A stretch of 64,000 nt of DNA from QHXN01 sp032162705 (GCA_032162705.1 JAVRON010000031.1:1-64000); one strand, 5' to 3'. Positions 10,101 through 18,183 are shown, counted from the stretch's first letter. Notes: generated by a model not told the origin, from the letters alone. Numbers and translations are program-made.

Positions 10101-10703
10101 AGGCACTTCGCCCGTGTTGACCCAGACGTTGTCTTTAAGGTCTTCATGCTGCGTGTCGATGCCGCCATCGACGACGCCGACGACGACGCTCTGGCTGCCC
10201 TGCGTGATGTCCCAAGCCTGCGGCGCGCCTATCTTGCCGAGGCCGTACATACCCGGCTGATTGAACTGCGGGTCGTTGGGCGTGAGGTCGAAGTGATAGA
10301 TGTAGTTCGGCTCGGCGTAGAGCACGTCGGCGCGCTCTTTGAGCGCACTGATTGCTTCAAGCGTCCGTTCGGGTGCGACGCGGCCCAGGCGCAGGCCGGG
10401 CACAATCTCTGAGCCGCCGAAAGTCTCGACCTGCACGTCGATCTGCCCGTAGGTCTCGTCGATGACCGGCAGCACTATGCCGCGATTGCCGTTGGTCGTG
10501 CTCGCAGTGGAGCGCCCCGCGGGCGGAAGCAGGACGGGCGAGTCTTGGCGAAAGCGCACGAGCAGCTCACCGCGCACGTACTGACCCGAGAGCTGTTCGA
10601 CCCTCGCCCCTGAGGCTGCGGGCGAGACGAGCATTGATGCGGCGACCGCGAAAAAGATAAGGAGTGCCGACAGGGCTACGCGCGGGAATGTACGTCGAGA
10701 CAT
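7176..10703 (-). CDS. Secreted subtilisin-like (S8) serine protease with Calx-beta and DUF4214 domains
   Basis: ATG at 10703 follows GGAGGA 9 nt upstream. A signal peptide occupies residues 1-32 and a propeptide about 40-150. The S8 triad is visible: Asp179 (VVDGGID), His237 (DNHGTHVAG) and Ser416 (GTSMATPH), with oxyanion Asn334 (AAGNE). An acidic NGVDDDGDGYIDD loop before the His suggests calcium binding. After the protease come a fibronectin-like stretch, a domain with AFPYFGQSLTQIAVSSNGAIYF, and a Calx-beta domain (about residues 825-930). A C-terminal DUF4214 module (about 950-1175) shares long identical runs such as VKRVNVSAAFFLSIEFQQTG with the downstream metalloprotease. It probably degrades extracellular protein; export beyond Sec is unclear. 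Confidence 0.93.
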   Translation of the reverse strand: MSRRTFPRVALSALLIFFAVAASMLVSPAASGARVEQLSGQYVRGELLVRFRQDSPVLLPPAGRSTASTTNGNRGIVLPVIDETYGQIDVQVETFGGSEIVPGLRLGRVAPERTLEAISALKERADVLYAEPNYIYHFDLTPNDPQFNQPGMYGLGKIGAPQAWDITQGSQSVVVGVVDGGIDTQHEDLKDNVWVNTGEVPGNGVDDDGDGYIDDVNGFNFINNNGTVFVSAADDNHGTHVAGTIGARGNNSVGVTGVNWQVGLMSIKVCNAGGCPGTAILGGYQYALRMKTQKGVNLRVLNNSYGGTGFSQASLDAIQTLSNAGILFVAAAGNETTDNFSVPHYPSSYDLPNVIGVASTTSTDAVSSFSNFGPRVVSIGAPGSGILSTTPRNYSGQNTGIIGANGSTYSIFSGTSMATPHVTGAAALVVAAKPNISMQELRGVLAYSGDFIAALADKTTTGRRLNVFKSIQSALENDTTPPATPTLQVVSQSGRSVSISWTEPGDDGFSGTAADHDFIFTNSANGVRTFIPTLPFQLQSGTQQTTSVTLPYLSFNGTLEMRVYDNAGNFSTASVPVSVSDNILSDPYAVTEGASGGLSTGGTRLPIDGDDKYARNITLPFAFPYFGQSLTQIAVSSNGAIYFTPPNPPSRTTLDDADDVPSAANAMRAQRMLAVLWDDLVVDTTLRADAGVFQVSPNADSVVFRWQATQFDAQTSPVNFEAELRRDGTIIYRYGSGNTSLFPVVGIASGEPEPYVVSSHTSERGRAGATRLSLTNAASVTFTPRPSSVSTVQFNASSTSVTEGAGKVTVTVTRTGEADIPASVFYQTANGTASERSDYTAALGTLQFGVGETSKSFDVLITDDRYVEGTENFTITLSQPLQTSLGTPITLTVNISDNDASNGPSPVRWDANFDTAFFVRQHYADFLNREPDASGFQFWQNEINGCGANVQCAEVKRVNVSAAFFLSIEFQQTGYLVERTYKVAFGDTTSPNVAGTVPVIRLNEFLPDTQRIGQGVIVGQGNWEQQLETNKQAFMLEFVGRQRFLNAFPLSLTAAQFVDQLNQNAGGVLSQAERDQLVGQLSGAGSTSPSARAAVLRALADNATLKQRELNRAFVLMQYFGYLRRNPNDAPDADYSGWKFWLDKLNQFGGNFVSAEMVKAFITSNEYIDRFGTRQ

Positions 10704-10833
10704 TTTTGAAATCCTCCGGCGCGGGGAGACGCCGAAAATTTTTGACCCTATAAACTTCAGAGGCGGGTTAACGCTTCGAGTGAAGCGACGCGGGATTTTA
10801 ACACATGCGAAAACGGAACCGCGAGCGGTCGCG

Positions 10834-13611
10834 TCAGCGGAAGCCCTGTCCGATCTGCTCGGTGCCGAAGGAGCCGATGCCGTTGATGCGGAAACTGAAG
10901 ACGAAGCGGTTCTCGTTACGCAGTCCGACGTTGAAGGTGAAGTATTGGGCGACGACCGAGCAGCAGTCCCATGCGTGGCCGACCGTCACGGTCGAGCTGA
11001 TGAGCGGCGAGGTCTTACCCGGTCGATTCTGGAAGTCGAAGAAGAAGGAAGCGCCGCCGTATAGCCCTCGGTTGCGGTCGCCGATAAAGACCGAAGGACT
11101 CCACTGCGACCCTTGCAGCGTACCCGGTTCGTTGCCGCGCAGGTCGCTGAAGCGGCGCAGAGATGGCGCGAGCGTGATGGCGCGCGTGTAGTAAAAAGTC
11201 TGGAAGGCTTCAATCGCACGCAAGACCGCCATGTGGCGGCGCAGGCCGAAACTGACGGCGAGGTCGCGCAGGCCGCCGCCCACGCCGAGCGTGTCGATGT
11301 CCGTTCGCACGTCTGCGAACAGCTCGCTGTCGGCGCGCGTCGGGGTACGCAGACGCGCCTCGACGTTCATGGGCGAGAAGCGTCGGGGCACGCCGCCGTA
11401 GGTGAAGCCCGAGAAGGTATTGATCGGATAGAACTGGTTGCGGCGGCCTGGGACGAGCGCGCCGCCGAACGTCGGGTCGAAGAAATACTTCTGCCTGACG
11501 GTGACGGAGAGGAACTCGTATGGCTGGCGCGTGAGCGGCAAACGGCTCTTTTGCAGAACGGTGAGCGCGCCGCTGACGCGCGTGTTCTTCGGGACTCCGG
11601 TGTCCGCGCTCTCGTCCCTTTCTTTGTCCGCTTCTTTGCCCTCGCCCTCGCGCACGGGTTCGCGCCCCGCTTCGCGCACGCCCGGCTGTTGGCCGACGCG
11701 CCGCCCGCCTTCACTCTCAGTGCGCTCTCGTCCGCCGACGGCGTTCGACTTCCTCGCAACCCTGCCGCCGATGCTCTCAGCCGAGCGGCGCAGGAAGAAA
11801 CGGTTCGTCGCGCCGTACTCGATCTCGTTCGTGTCGGCGACGGCGTCCACCTCGTCGAAGCGAATGATCTTGTTGAAATTCGAGATGCCGCTGATCTTGC
11901 GATAGGTCAGGTAAGGCTCGATGACGTGGCGGAACCGGAAGCTTCCATCGCCGCGCCGGAAGTTGCGCGCGAGCGCGGGCGGCCTGATGTCAAAAGTAAA
12001 CTCGCCGTAGCCGCGCGTCACATCCTTTGAAAGCACGATGCGCGTCAGCGGGTCGATGGAGTTCGAGTAGTACGTGCCCCGCACGCGCGCCGTCGCTGTT
12101 AATCCCCAGCCGCCGAACGAGAGCGGGAGCGTCGCCGTCGGATAGAAGTCGAGCCGCTGGACGATGGACGGCGTGATGATCGGGTTCTGGTTCCCTTCGG
12201 CGAGGAACGTCCCCAGGTCTTCGACCGTCTCCTTGCGGCTCATGCCTTCGACGCTGCTCTCGAAAGAGAAGTAGACCGGCGCTTTATCCTTGAGCCAAGA
12301 GACGAGGCCGGGCCGCTTGTCGAAGGAGATGCCGGGCAGCGAGCGCGTGCGGATGCGAACGGAAGGAATCGAAGTGACCTGCGTGCGCGCGATGAAGTTG
12401 AAGGAGTAGTCGTGGATGTTCTTGTTGACGAAGACCTGCGAGCGCTCCTCGGGCGAGATGGCGAGTTGGATAGAGTCAGAGAATATCTGCCGGAAGGCGA
12501 GGTTCGATGTGATGTTGATGTCGGCTGCCGCGAGAAAGCCGTTGGGGAAATAGTGGACGCCGTCCACGTAGAAACTCGACCCGCCCTGATCCGGATGCGC
12601 GGCGTCCCTTTTCGGGCCTAAGGTTCGATCCTTGACGGTGTAGAAGCCGAGGTTGAGAAAGGAGCGCGAGTTGGCGCGCGTCCGCAGGTCTGCACCCAAG
12701 CCGAAACCGCGCTTCGAGTAGATGTCGCTCCTGACGGTCAGGTCGGCTGAGCGCCCGAGCGTCTGGTAGTAGGCGTTCGACAGGCGGAAGCCCTTCTGCC
12801 CCGAGCCGGAGAAGGTCGGCGTGAGAAAGCCGGAGGCGCGGTCGCGCTGCTTGAGCGAGACCGTGGCGTAGGGAAGCCAGAAGACGGGCACGCCCTTGAC
12901 GAGAAAGCTCGGCTTGCGAAGCTTGACGCGGTCGGCGAGCTTGATGGTGGCGCGCGCCGTCTTGAAGCTCCACTTCGGCACCTCGTCGTCGCCGCACGCC
13001 GTGACCTCGCCGTTGACGATGACGATCTTGTCGCCCGAGACCTTCTCGACGTGGTCGGCGGTGAAGTACATGATCGTGCCGTCCTGCGTCTGGTTCGTAA
13101 AACCCGTCGAGTGCTCGAAAAATCCCGTCTTGGTCGCGTAGTTCCACTCGGCGCGCGAGCCTGTGATGCGCTGGAACTCGCCCTGATCGAAGACGACATT
13201 GCCTTCGGCGACGACGCGGTTCTTCGCCTCGTAGACCGTCACCTTGTCGGCCTGTAGGCGATAGATGCCGATACGCACATCGACGTTTCCTTCGTAGACG
13301 GCGACGCGTGCGTCCTCGGGGCCGCTGAAGGTTTGCTTCCCGGCCCTCACTTCAAGCTCGTCGGTCGGCTGCTCGCCCTGTGGGCCCGTCTGGCGGCGGC
13401 GCGGGCGCGGGCGGATGGGCGGCTGATCCTGCGAGAGCGGGTTGACGCTCGGCGTGTCTGTGATGGGATTTTCGACCTTGCGGTCTACGGGATTGTTGGT
13501 CTGCTGCTGCGCGCTGACGCGTGCGGGCGACAAAAACGAGACGGCGGCGCAGACGAGCAAAAGCAGCGTCAGCGCGTGGCGCGTGGTGTGTTGAGGAAAA
13601 TCAGCGCGCAA
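10834..13611 (-). CDS. lptD: LPS-assembly outer-membrane protein LptD
   Basis: An OstA/LptD_N region is visible (VAVYEGNVDVRIGIYRLQAD, KNRVVAEGNVVFDQGEF), followed by the LptD barrel signature: VKGVPVFWLPYATVSLKQRDRASGFLTP and later YYSNSIDP and RFRHVIEPYLTY. It threads LPS into the outer leaflet with LptE. I choose the TTG at 13611 because it precedes LRADFPQ... and a hydrophobic signal segment (ALTLLLLVCAAVSFLSP). The open frame extends to a GTG at 13791, but that stretch reads like non-coding sequence. A Glu/Lys/Arg-rich insertion (about residues 595-640) interrupts the barrel. At about 925 residues it is longer than the proteobacterial protein. No lptE or lptA neighbour is seen. Confidence 0.9.
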   Translation of the reverse strand: MRADFPQHTTRHALTLLLLVCAAVSFLSPARVSAQQQTNNPVDRKVENPITDTPSVNPLSQDQPPIRPRPRRRQTGPQGEQPTDELEVRAGKQTFSGPEDARVAVYEGNVDVRIGIYRLQADKVTVYEAKNRVVAEGNVVFDQGEFQRITGSRAEWNYATKTGFFEHSTGFTNQTQDGTIMYFTADHVEKVSGDKIVIVNGEVTACGDDEVPKWSFKTARATIKLADRVKLRKPSFLVKGVPVFWLPYATVSLKQRDRASGFLTPTFSGSGQKGFRLSNAYYQTLGRSADLTVRSDIYSKRGFGLGADLRTRANSRSFLNLGFYTVKDRTLGPKRDAAHPDQGGSSFYVDGVHYFPNGFLAAADINITSNLAFRQIFSDSIQLAISPEERSQVFVNKNIHDYSFNFIARTQVTSIPSVRIRTRSLPGISFDKRPGLVSWLKDKAPVYFSFESSVEGMSRKETVEDLGTFLAEGNQNPIITPSIVQRLDFYPTATLPLSFGGWGLTATARVRGTYYSNSIDPLTRIVLSKDVTRGYGEFTFDIRPPALARNFRRGDGSFRFRHVIEPYLTYRKISGISNFNKIIRFDEVDAVADTNEIEYGATNRFFLRRSAESIGGRVARKSNAVGGRERTESEGGRRVGQQPGVREAGREPVREGEGKEADKERDESADTGVPKNTRVSGALTVLQKSRLPLTRQPYEFLSVTVRQKYFFDPTFGGALVPGRRNQFYPINTFSGFTYGGVPRRFSPMNVEARLRTPTRADSELFADVRTDIDTLGVGGGLRDLAVSFGLRRHMAVLRAIEAFQTFYYTRAITLAPSLRRFSDLRGNEPGTLQGSQWSPSVFIGDRNRGLYGGASFFFDFQNRPGKTSPLISSTVTVGHAWDCCSVVAQYFTFNVGLRNENRFVFSFRINGIGSFGTEQIGQGFR

Positions 13612-13790
13612 GAGTTTAGAGCAGCAAGCCTCCCGGAAGACGAAACGAGCCGCGCGACTCCGAAAGCCCTGTCGAATCTCCTGGCGAGCGCCGCGCGGCT
13701 GTCCCTGAAACGCGCCGATGCTAACACGCGCCTCCGACGAGCCACAAGCAGCCCACGCACGCAGTTGTCGACAGCGCGAAAGCAAGACCA

Positions 13791-13832
13791 CAAAGGAGTG
13801 CGCGCTCGCAGCAAAGGAGTGCGCGCTCGCAG
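13791..13832. repeat. 21-bp perfect tandem duplication
   Basis: A 21-bp unit starting CAAAGGAGTGCGCGCTCGCA is present twice head to tail (13791-13811 and 13812-13832), upstream of lptD. The rest of 13833-14069 shows no gene; base composition turns AT-rich after about 14030. Confidence 0.85.
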
Positions 13833-14069
13833 CACGGTTCCGTGAGCTTGCGATAGCCCTCTGCGCTCCCGCGTCGAGATTCTGCGCGGCTGCAAATCAG
13901 TTCTGCGAGCCGGCGGATTCATTTGGCAGGCGCGCAGAAGGTTTCCGCGCTGCCCCGATTCCCGCATAAAAGTATCAAAAAGGCTTGTGTTTAGGCGTGT
14001 AGGCGTTTCCCAACCTGCGGAGGGCGATACCATATTGGTTCCGTCTCCTACTTTCAATGCTCTCAACTA

Positions 14070-14098
14070 TTGACTCATTCTAGACGTAATAATATTAT
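14070..14098 (+). promoter_or_regulatory. Sigma-70-like promoter of the low-GC membrane gene
   Basis: TTGACT (14070-14075), a 17-nt spacer and TATTAT (14093-14098) form the best -35/-10 pair in the window. It points to the plus-strand gene at 14253 and leaves a leader of about 145 nt. Confidence 0.65.
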
Positions 14099-14211
14099 TC
14101 GCCCGCCACGTGACTATGTGTGGTCTCACTCGCGCCAATACATCGCTTGCACTCGCCATCTACCAGGTAATGCGACATGAGTTATAAGCGATGTTCCTCT
14201 AGAAACAAATT

Positions 14212-14231
14212 AGATATCTCCTAAGATATCT
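14212..14231. promoter_or_regulatory. AGATATCT palindrome pair in the leader
   Basis: AGATATCT at 14212-14219 and again at 14224-14231 is both a direct and an inverted repeat, 4 nt apart. It lies just 5' of the AGGAGT ribosome-binding site (about 14241-14246). It could be an operator or an RNA hairpin limiting ribosome access. Confidence 0.4.
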
Positions 14232-14252
14232 TGCTCTTCTCAGGAGTCCCTC

Positions 14253-15425
14253 ATGCAAATCAAAAAACAACTACATCCACTGATTAGAGATGGAAAAATA
14301 AAGGCGCTACTTCTGCCCCTGACCACACTCCTTTTATTCTTGCTGTTGACCGGAGTCTCTGTCTTACCTTCACAGAACAATAAAGTCCACCACAAGGGCC
14401 CGTCCGGTGTGGCGCTAAATAATAATAAACGTGCCGATACGGTCGAATCTTCCGATACACCTGTAGGTCATCAAGAAGAAGATGCAGAAGACAAAACGTT
14501 AGGATGGTTCGAGATTGACTTGCCTGAGAGAGTGAAAGTAGGCAAGCAATTCGATATGGATATTTGGCTTCACTCATCCGACCCCAGTTACTCTGGGAGG
14601 GCTAAAGTCTATATGGAGCGGACGGAGAGGGTTCAGTACGAACCCCGTGTCTTTGATTTAAAAACCGGAGAACGAAAAACCATCAAGGCTCAGGTTACTG
14701 CGACTGAATCCGGATTGACGGAGATTCGCGCGACTGCCAATGACTGGGAGGATCTTTCGATACCTCTTGATGCTGGTTTTTCCGCTAAATTGAGGGCTAA
14801 TAATCTACCCGATTCAATAGACAGCGGTTCGATCCAAGACTTCAGCCTGGACTTCGTCGATAACCACGGAGAAAAAGTGCGGCTGGATGCGCCGGTCAAA
14901 TTAACGCTTCTATCTTCAAAATTGCAGATGAGCATCAGAGGCAATTCGGCTTGGGGTGATAAGGTGGACATTGACATTCCGGCAGGCTCTAGCTCGCCTC
15001 CAGTCATTGAAGTCCGTCCACAGGTCTGGTCAACATCGGATATCGGCACGATTCAGAGTGTGGTGATGCTCGATGAAGATACGGTGCTCTATGACCAAAC
15101 GCTTCCACCGATTAAAATCAAGCCGCGTTGGTGGATTCCGCTGCTGCTAGCGATCTTGGGCGGCGTTCTTTTCAGTATTTATCAAATCACCCAAGAGTTC
15201 TCTTCGTACACGGGGACTTTCCGGCAATCGCTTTTCACGGTCACGATCCAAAGAATAGCGCCCGGCGCATTAGCAGGTGCGCTTGCCTACCTTCTCGCGA
15301 ATTATCAGGTGATCGGTTTTAAAGCTGATACTACAGAGCTGCGAGGATTTCTGATTCTCGGCTTTCTGTTCGCCTATGTAGGTATTGATACCATTTTAAA
15401 ATTAGTGACGACTAAGAAAGCATAA
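14253..15425 (+). CDS. Unrecognised membrane-anchored protein, lower GC than neighbours
   Basis: ATG follows AGGAGT at good spacing. The 390-residue product has an N-terminal membrane anchor (about residues 19-37, ALLLPLTTLLLFLLLTG). Next comes an extracytoplasmic beta-rich region with two Ig-like stretches: about 85-180 (FEIDLPERVKVGKQFDMDIW) and 190-285 (IQDFSLDFVDNHGEKVRLDA). Three C-terminal membrane segments follow (WWIPLLLAILGGVLFSIY; ALAGALAYLLANY; FLILGFLFAYVGIDTILKL). I recognise no family. It is the only plus-strand gene in the first 27 kb, its GC is near 47 % in sampled lines, and it has its own promoter, all of which suggest acquisition by transfer. The large outside domain with a small C-terminal membrane bundle could suit a sensor or scaffold, but that is only inference. 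Confidence 0.8.
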   Translation: MQIKKQLHPLIRDGKIKALLLPLTTLLLFLLLTGVSVLPSQNNKVHHKGPSGVALNNNKRADTVESSDTPVGHQEEDAEDKTLGWFEIDLPERVKVGKQFDMDIWLHSSDPSYSGRAKVYMERTERVQYEPRVFDLKTGERKTIKAQVTATESGLTEIRATANDWEDLSIPLDAGFSAKLRANNLPDSIDSGSIQDFSLDFVDNHGEKVRLDAPVKLTLLSSKLQMSIRGNSAWGDKVDIDIPAGSSSPPVIEVRPQVWSTSDIGTIQSVVMLDEDTVLYDQTLPPIKIKPRWWIPLLLAILGGVLFSIYQITQEFSSYTGTFRQSLFTVTIQRIAPGALAGALAYLLANYQVIGFKADTTELRGFLILGFLFAYVGIDTILKLVTTKKA

Positions 15426-15556
15426 GGGGCTGGGACGGACACCCATAACCCCCGACATCCGGGAGGCGTGTTGAGTGTCTGTAGAGGCTCATCACGTCGT
15501 CCTCGGCGTTGGTCACGGGCATCACCGATCCGAACATGTGCCTGGGGCCTCGACGT
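15426..15556 (-). other. Intergenic stretch with a coding-like 39-codon frame
   Basis: On the minus strand, an ATG near 15537 opens a short frame starting MFGSVMPVTNAEDDVMSLYR and ending at the TAG that overlaps the end of the plus-strand gene. The composition looks coding-like, but there is no ribosome-binding site and no family I know. It may be a relic or chance. Confidence 0.25.
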
Positions 15557-16645
15557 TCAGGCTCGTCGCCAGCCGAGGCGATAGCGCGCGGTGAGCGCGA
15601 GGCCGAGACTTAAGACGACGAGCGAGAAGACGAGGAAGGGCCAGACGTAAGGCAGCGCGAGCACGACGGCCCAGAAGGCCGCGCCTAAGAGAAGCGCGAT
15701 GGATTCGGAGCGGCGCTGCTCTGAGAGCAACACGCGCTGGAGCCAGCGCCCCGTCGCCGCGTTAATCACGACGCGCCCGAAGAGATACGAGAGCAGTAGC
15801 AGCAAGAGCGCCGTCACGCCGACGAGCGCGCCGAGTGCGGGCGGCAGGTAGTGCAGCGCACCCGTCACGCCGGGCCCCATCACGACCGCACCGACCAGCC
15901 CGATCAAGGCCACGCGCCCGAGCGTCAACTGCAAGCGCGCCGCCGCACGCCCGATAGCACCGGGCGAGACGGCTGTGAGCGCGATGGAGACGATGAACCA
16001 GAAGAGCACTGCGAGCAGTCGCCACCCGACAAAGGAGAGTGATAGCTCCGGGGTCAGAATCGAAGCCGGGTTGCGCGCAAGATTCCTCAACTCCTGCTCG
16101 TAGCCCGCGATCATCATGGTCTTCCCCTCTGGGTTGCGCGCCGCCTTCGGGTCGTGCCGGTACGAGCCGCCAAAGACCATCACATCACCGCCGACGTAAG
16201 AGCCTTCGAGCTGTATGACCGAGCCGCCGATGGCCGCCGCGTCTCCCTCGACACGCCCCTCGACAATCACGTCGCCGCCGAACGCGATGACGCCGTTCAC
16301 GTCTCCGCGCACACGCACCGTCCGCCCCATCCCGAACACGTCGCCCGCGTAACGGCCCTCGACCACCTGCTCGTCGCCCGCCTTTGGCGTCGTATCCTGC
16401 GCGTTACAGATGACGGCGGCGATGAGGAGCAGGAGAAATGTTAAGACGGTTTTCGTCAGCGAGTGTGCGGCGAGCCTTGGCGTCGGAGCCTTTGGGTAGA
16501 GTACGACGAGTCCTGTCGTCGGGACTTGTGGGTAGAGCACGACGAGTTCACCGCAGAGACGCTGAGGACGCAGAGGGGGCGCAGAGATAAACTCCGCGTA
16601 ACCTCTGCGCGCTCCGCGCCTCTGCGGTGAACTCAGCAGTCGCAT
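15557..16645 (-). CDS. Bactofilin-like (polymer-forming) domain fused to a multi-span membrane domain
   Basis: After a signal-like segment (TVLTFLLLLIAAVICNA) comes a right-handed beta-helix-type repeat: VEGRYAGDVFGMGRTVRVRG, GVIAFGGDVIVEGRVEGDAA and GSYVGGDVMVFGGSY. This is the short periodic pattern of polymer-forming bactofilin-like domains. The C-terminal ~190 residues have about five membrane spans. The start is uncertain: the ATG at 16645 makes the first ~33 residues out of the repeat element 16546-16634, so translation may really begin further in, for example at the GTG at 16540. An 18-bp unit (GGGTAGAGYACGACGAGT) also occurs twice, 36 nt apart (16494 and 16530). It may scaffold the envelope; the partner is unknown. 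Confidence 0.72.
   Translation of the reverse strand: MRLLSSPQRRGARRGYAEFISAPPLRPQRLCGELVVLYPQVPTTGLVVLYPKAPTPRLAAHSLTKTVLTFLLLLIAAVICNAQDTTPKAGDEQVVEGRYAGDVFGMGRTVRVRGDVNGVIAFGGDVIVEGRVEGDAAAIGGSVIQLEGSYVGGDVMVFGGSYRHDPKAARNPEGKTMMIAGYEQELRNLARNPASILTPELSLSFVGWRLLAVLFWFIVSIALTAVSPGAIGRAAARLQLTLGRVALIGLVGAVVMGPGVTGALHYLPPALGALVGVTALLLLLLSYLFGRVVINAATGRWLQRVLLSEQRRSESIALLLGAAFWAVVLALPYVWPFLVFSLVVLSLGLALTARYRLGWRRA
16546..16634. repeat. Inverted repeat element, CCGCAGAGGCGC family
   Basis: GTTCACCGCAGAG at the left is mirrored by CTCTGCGGTGAAC at the right, with GACGCAGAGG / GGCGCAGAG repeats inside. It is homologous to the elements at 26981, 41358 and 55398. It overlaps the 5' end of the bactofilin-like frame. 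Confidence 0.9.
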
Positions 16646-16731
16646 ATTCTCAACTCAGAGAGTCAATAAAACCAAATTCAGAGAGTCGGCAAAAACCGAC
16701 GCACAGTCCTTCCAAACTCTTGATACGACAA

Positions 16732-16777
16732 GCGGCCAGCGCGCGTCGCTCCGGCGAGTGACACGGGCGCTGGCCGC
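16732..16777 (-). terminator. Hairpin after the sigma/anti-sigma operon
   Basis: GCGGCCAGCGC (16732-16742) is perfectly complementary to GCGCTGGCCGC (16767-16777), giving an 11-bp stem just past the anti-sigma stop at 16800. There is no clear T-tract. Confidence 0.6.
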
Positions 16778-16799
16778 CTGAACTAACACTTATGGTCTT

Positions 16800-17405
16800 T
16801 CAAAGTCTTCGGTGGCGTGCGCCCGCGCGGTGATACCTGCTGATGAGTCGGAAGAGCAGGACGAAGCCCGCCGCAAGCAGAACCCAGAGGAGCATCACGA
16901 ACGACTCAGAGCCGGAGACGACCCGCCCCACGACGGCGCGCACGACGACGCCCGCTCCAGTTCCAGCGTCTGCCGCCGTGTGACCGGCCACGCCGAGCAT
17001 CCCGCCCGCGAAACGCGCCGCGCTGAGCGCGGGCCTCGTTACCGCGTCGAGCGCCGTGAAGCCCAGGATAGCGAAGGCCGCCGCGAAGAGCGCGGCGCAG
17101 ATTTTTATCGCACGCCGCCGCTCACATGCGTCGCGCACGCCGCTCAGGTCGTTCTGCGCGCGCGCCTTCAACTGCCGCGTGAATCCTTCGGGGAGCGCGA
17201 CGCGCCGCTCGAACGTCTCATCAAAGGCCGTGTCGAGCAGGCAGAGCAGGCGACGTTGTTCGAGGAGAGTCGAGGAGCAGTCAGCGCATGTACGCGTGTG
17301 GCGTTCAAATTCGTCCGAGGCTGCGGCGTCCAACTCGCCGTCGAGATAGGCGGCGGTCAACGTCGTCCGAGGGCACACGCTCCTGTCCCATAAGACTTCC
17401 GCCAC
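16800..17405 (-). CDS. Anti-sigma factor with zinc-binding (ZAS-like) N-terminus
   Basis: GTG at 17405 follows a GGAGGAAGGG site. The first 50 residues contain AAYLDGELD and HTRTCADC, the H-x3-C-x2-C of zinc-binding anti-sigma domains (zf-HC2 type). Two membrane segments follow (about residues 100-118, IKICAALFAAAFAILGF, and 168-188, FVMLLWVLLAAGFVLLF). It starts only 15 nt after the ECF sigma gene, so the two are co-transcribed. The expected role is to hold that sigma factor at the inner membrane until a signal releases it. The signal is not evident. Confidence 0.88.
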   Translation of the reverse strand: MAEVLWDRSVCPRTTLTAAYLDGELDAAASDEFERHTRTCADCSSTLLEQRRLLCLLDTAFDETFERRVALPEGFTRQLKARAQNDLSGVRDACERRRAIKICAALFAAAFAILGFTALDAVTRPALSAARFAGGMLGVAGHTAADAGTGAGVVVRAVVGRVVSGSESFVMLLWVLLAAGFVLLFRLISRYHRAGARHRRL

Positions 17406-17420
17406 TTCGCCCTTCCTCCC

Positions 17421-18032
17421 TCACATGCCCGTGATGCCGCGCTCGACGAGCAGCTCGCGCATACATTCGCGCGCACGGAAGATTCGGTTCTTGACTGTGC
17501 CCAGGGGGAGGCCCGTCACCTCCGCGATCTCGTCGTAGCTCAGGTCGTGCGAGTGGCGCAGAACGATCAGTTCGCGGTAAGCGGACGGCAGTTGCCTCAC
17601 GACCTCCTCGATCTCTGCACGGCGCTCGCCGCGTTCCGTCTCCTGCTCGGGCGTGGGCGCTTTGCTCGCCAGAGGCTTCTCGAACAGTTGGCCGCCTTCG
17701 CCCTCGACCTCCATCCCTTCCGTGCGGAAGCTGCCCTGCCGCCGCAGGTAGTCGATGGCCGCGTTGTGCGCGATGCGGTATATCCAGGTCGAGAACTTGA
17801 ACTCGGAGCGATAGCGCCCGAGCGAATTATAGACCTTGATGAAGACCTCCTGCGCGAGGTCGAGCGCCGAGTCGTAGTCGCCGACCATGCGGTAGACGTA
17901 GGCCACGATTGGGCGCTGGTAGCGACGCACCAACTCCTCAAAGCTGTCTTCGCGCCCGGCGAGCGCACGCAAGACCAGATCGGTGTCGGCCACGGCGGCA
18001 ACGTTTTTGAAGGAGACTGCTTGTGCGATCAT
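17421..18032 (-). CDS. ECF (sigma-24/RpoE-type) RNA polymerase sigma factor
   Basis: 203 residues. Region 2 is clear: FEELVRRYQRPIVAYVYRMVGDYDSALDLAQEVFIKVY, with WIYRIAHNAAIDYLRR. After a Glu/Pro-rich linker, region 4 follows with LPSAYRELIVLRHSHDLSYDEIAEVTGLPLGTVKNRIFRAR. It would direct polymerase to its regulon when released from the anti-sigma protein encoded 15 nt downstream. It is oriented like the pilus genes but separated from pilM by a repeat element, so a shared transcript is not certain. The regulon cannot be read from this window. Confidence 0.95.
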   Translation of the reverse strand: MIAQAVSFKNVAAVADTDLVLRALAGREDSFEELVRRYQRPIVAYVYRMVGDYDSALDLAQEVFIKVYNSLGRYRSEFKFSTWIYRIAHNAAIDYLRRQGSFRTEGMEVEGEGGQLFEKPLASKAPTPEQETERGERRAEIEEVVRQLPSAYRELIVLRHSHDLSYDEIAEVTGLPLGTVKNRIFRARECMRELLVERGITGM

Positions 18033-18065
18033 GACGCCAAAGTTTTACGCCCGCCGCGCGGGTAA

Positions 18066-18180
18066 AGTTTCAGACCCCATAAGTCTGAAGTCCGGACTTT
18101 GTAAGTCTGGAGTCTGGAGTCAAGACAGCATGACTCTCATGCTCAATGCCTTTGACCCCAGACTCTAGACTCCAAACTTT
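18066..18180. repeat. Inverted heptad-repeat element, word GTCTGGA
   Basis: The left side has GTCTGAA, GTCCGGA, GTCTGGA, GTCTGGA and GTCAAGA units. The right side has the inverse (CCAGACTCTAGACTCCAAAC). It fills the pilM-sigma gap. Confidence 0.8.
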
Positions 18181-18183
18181 TAA

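Noticed and set aside
13612..13791. N-terminal extension of LptD
   Set aside because: The added residues (MVLLSRCRQLRAWAACGSSE and on) precede the signal peptide, include no conserved motif and would stop it from acting as one.
14030..15556. Insertion sequence or integrated element around the low-GC gene
   Set aside because: No transposase, integrase, terminal inverted repeats or target duplications could be found at its borders by eye.
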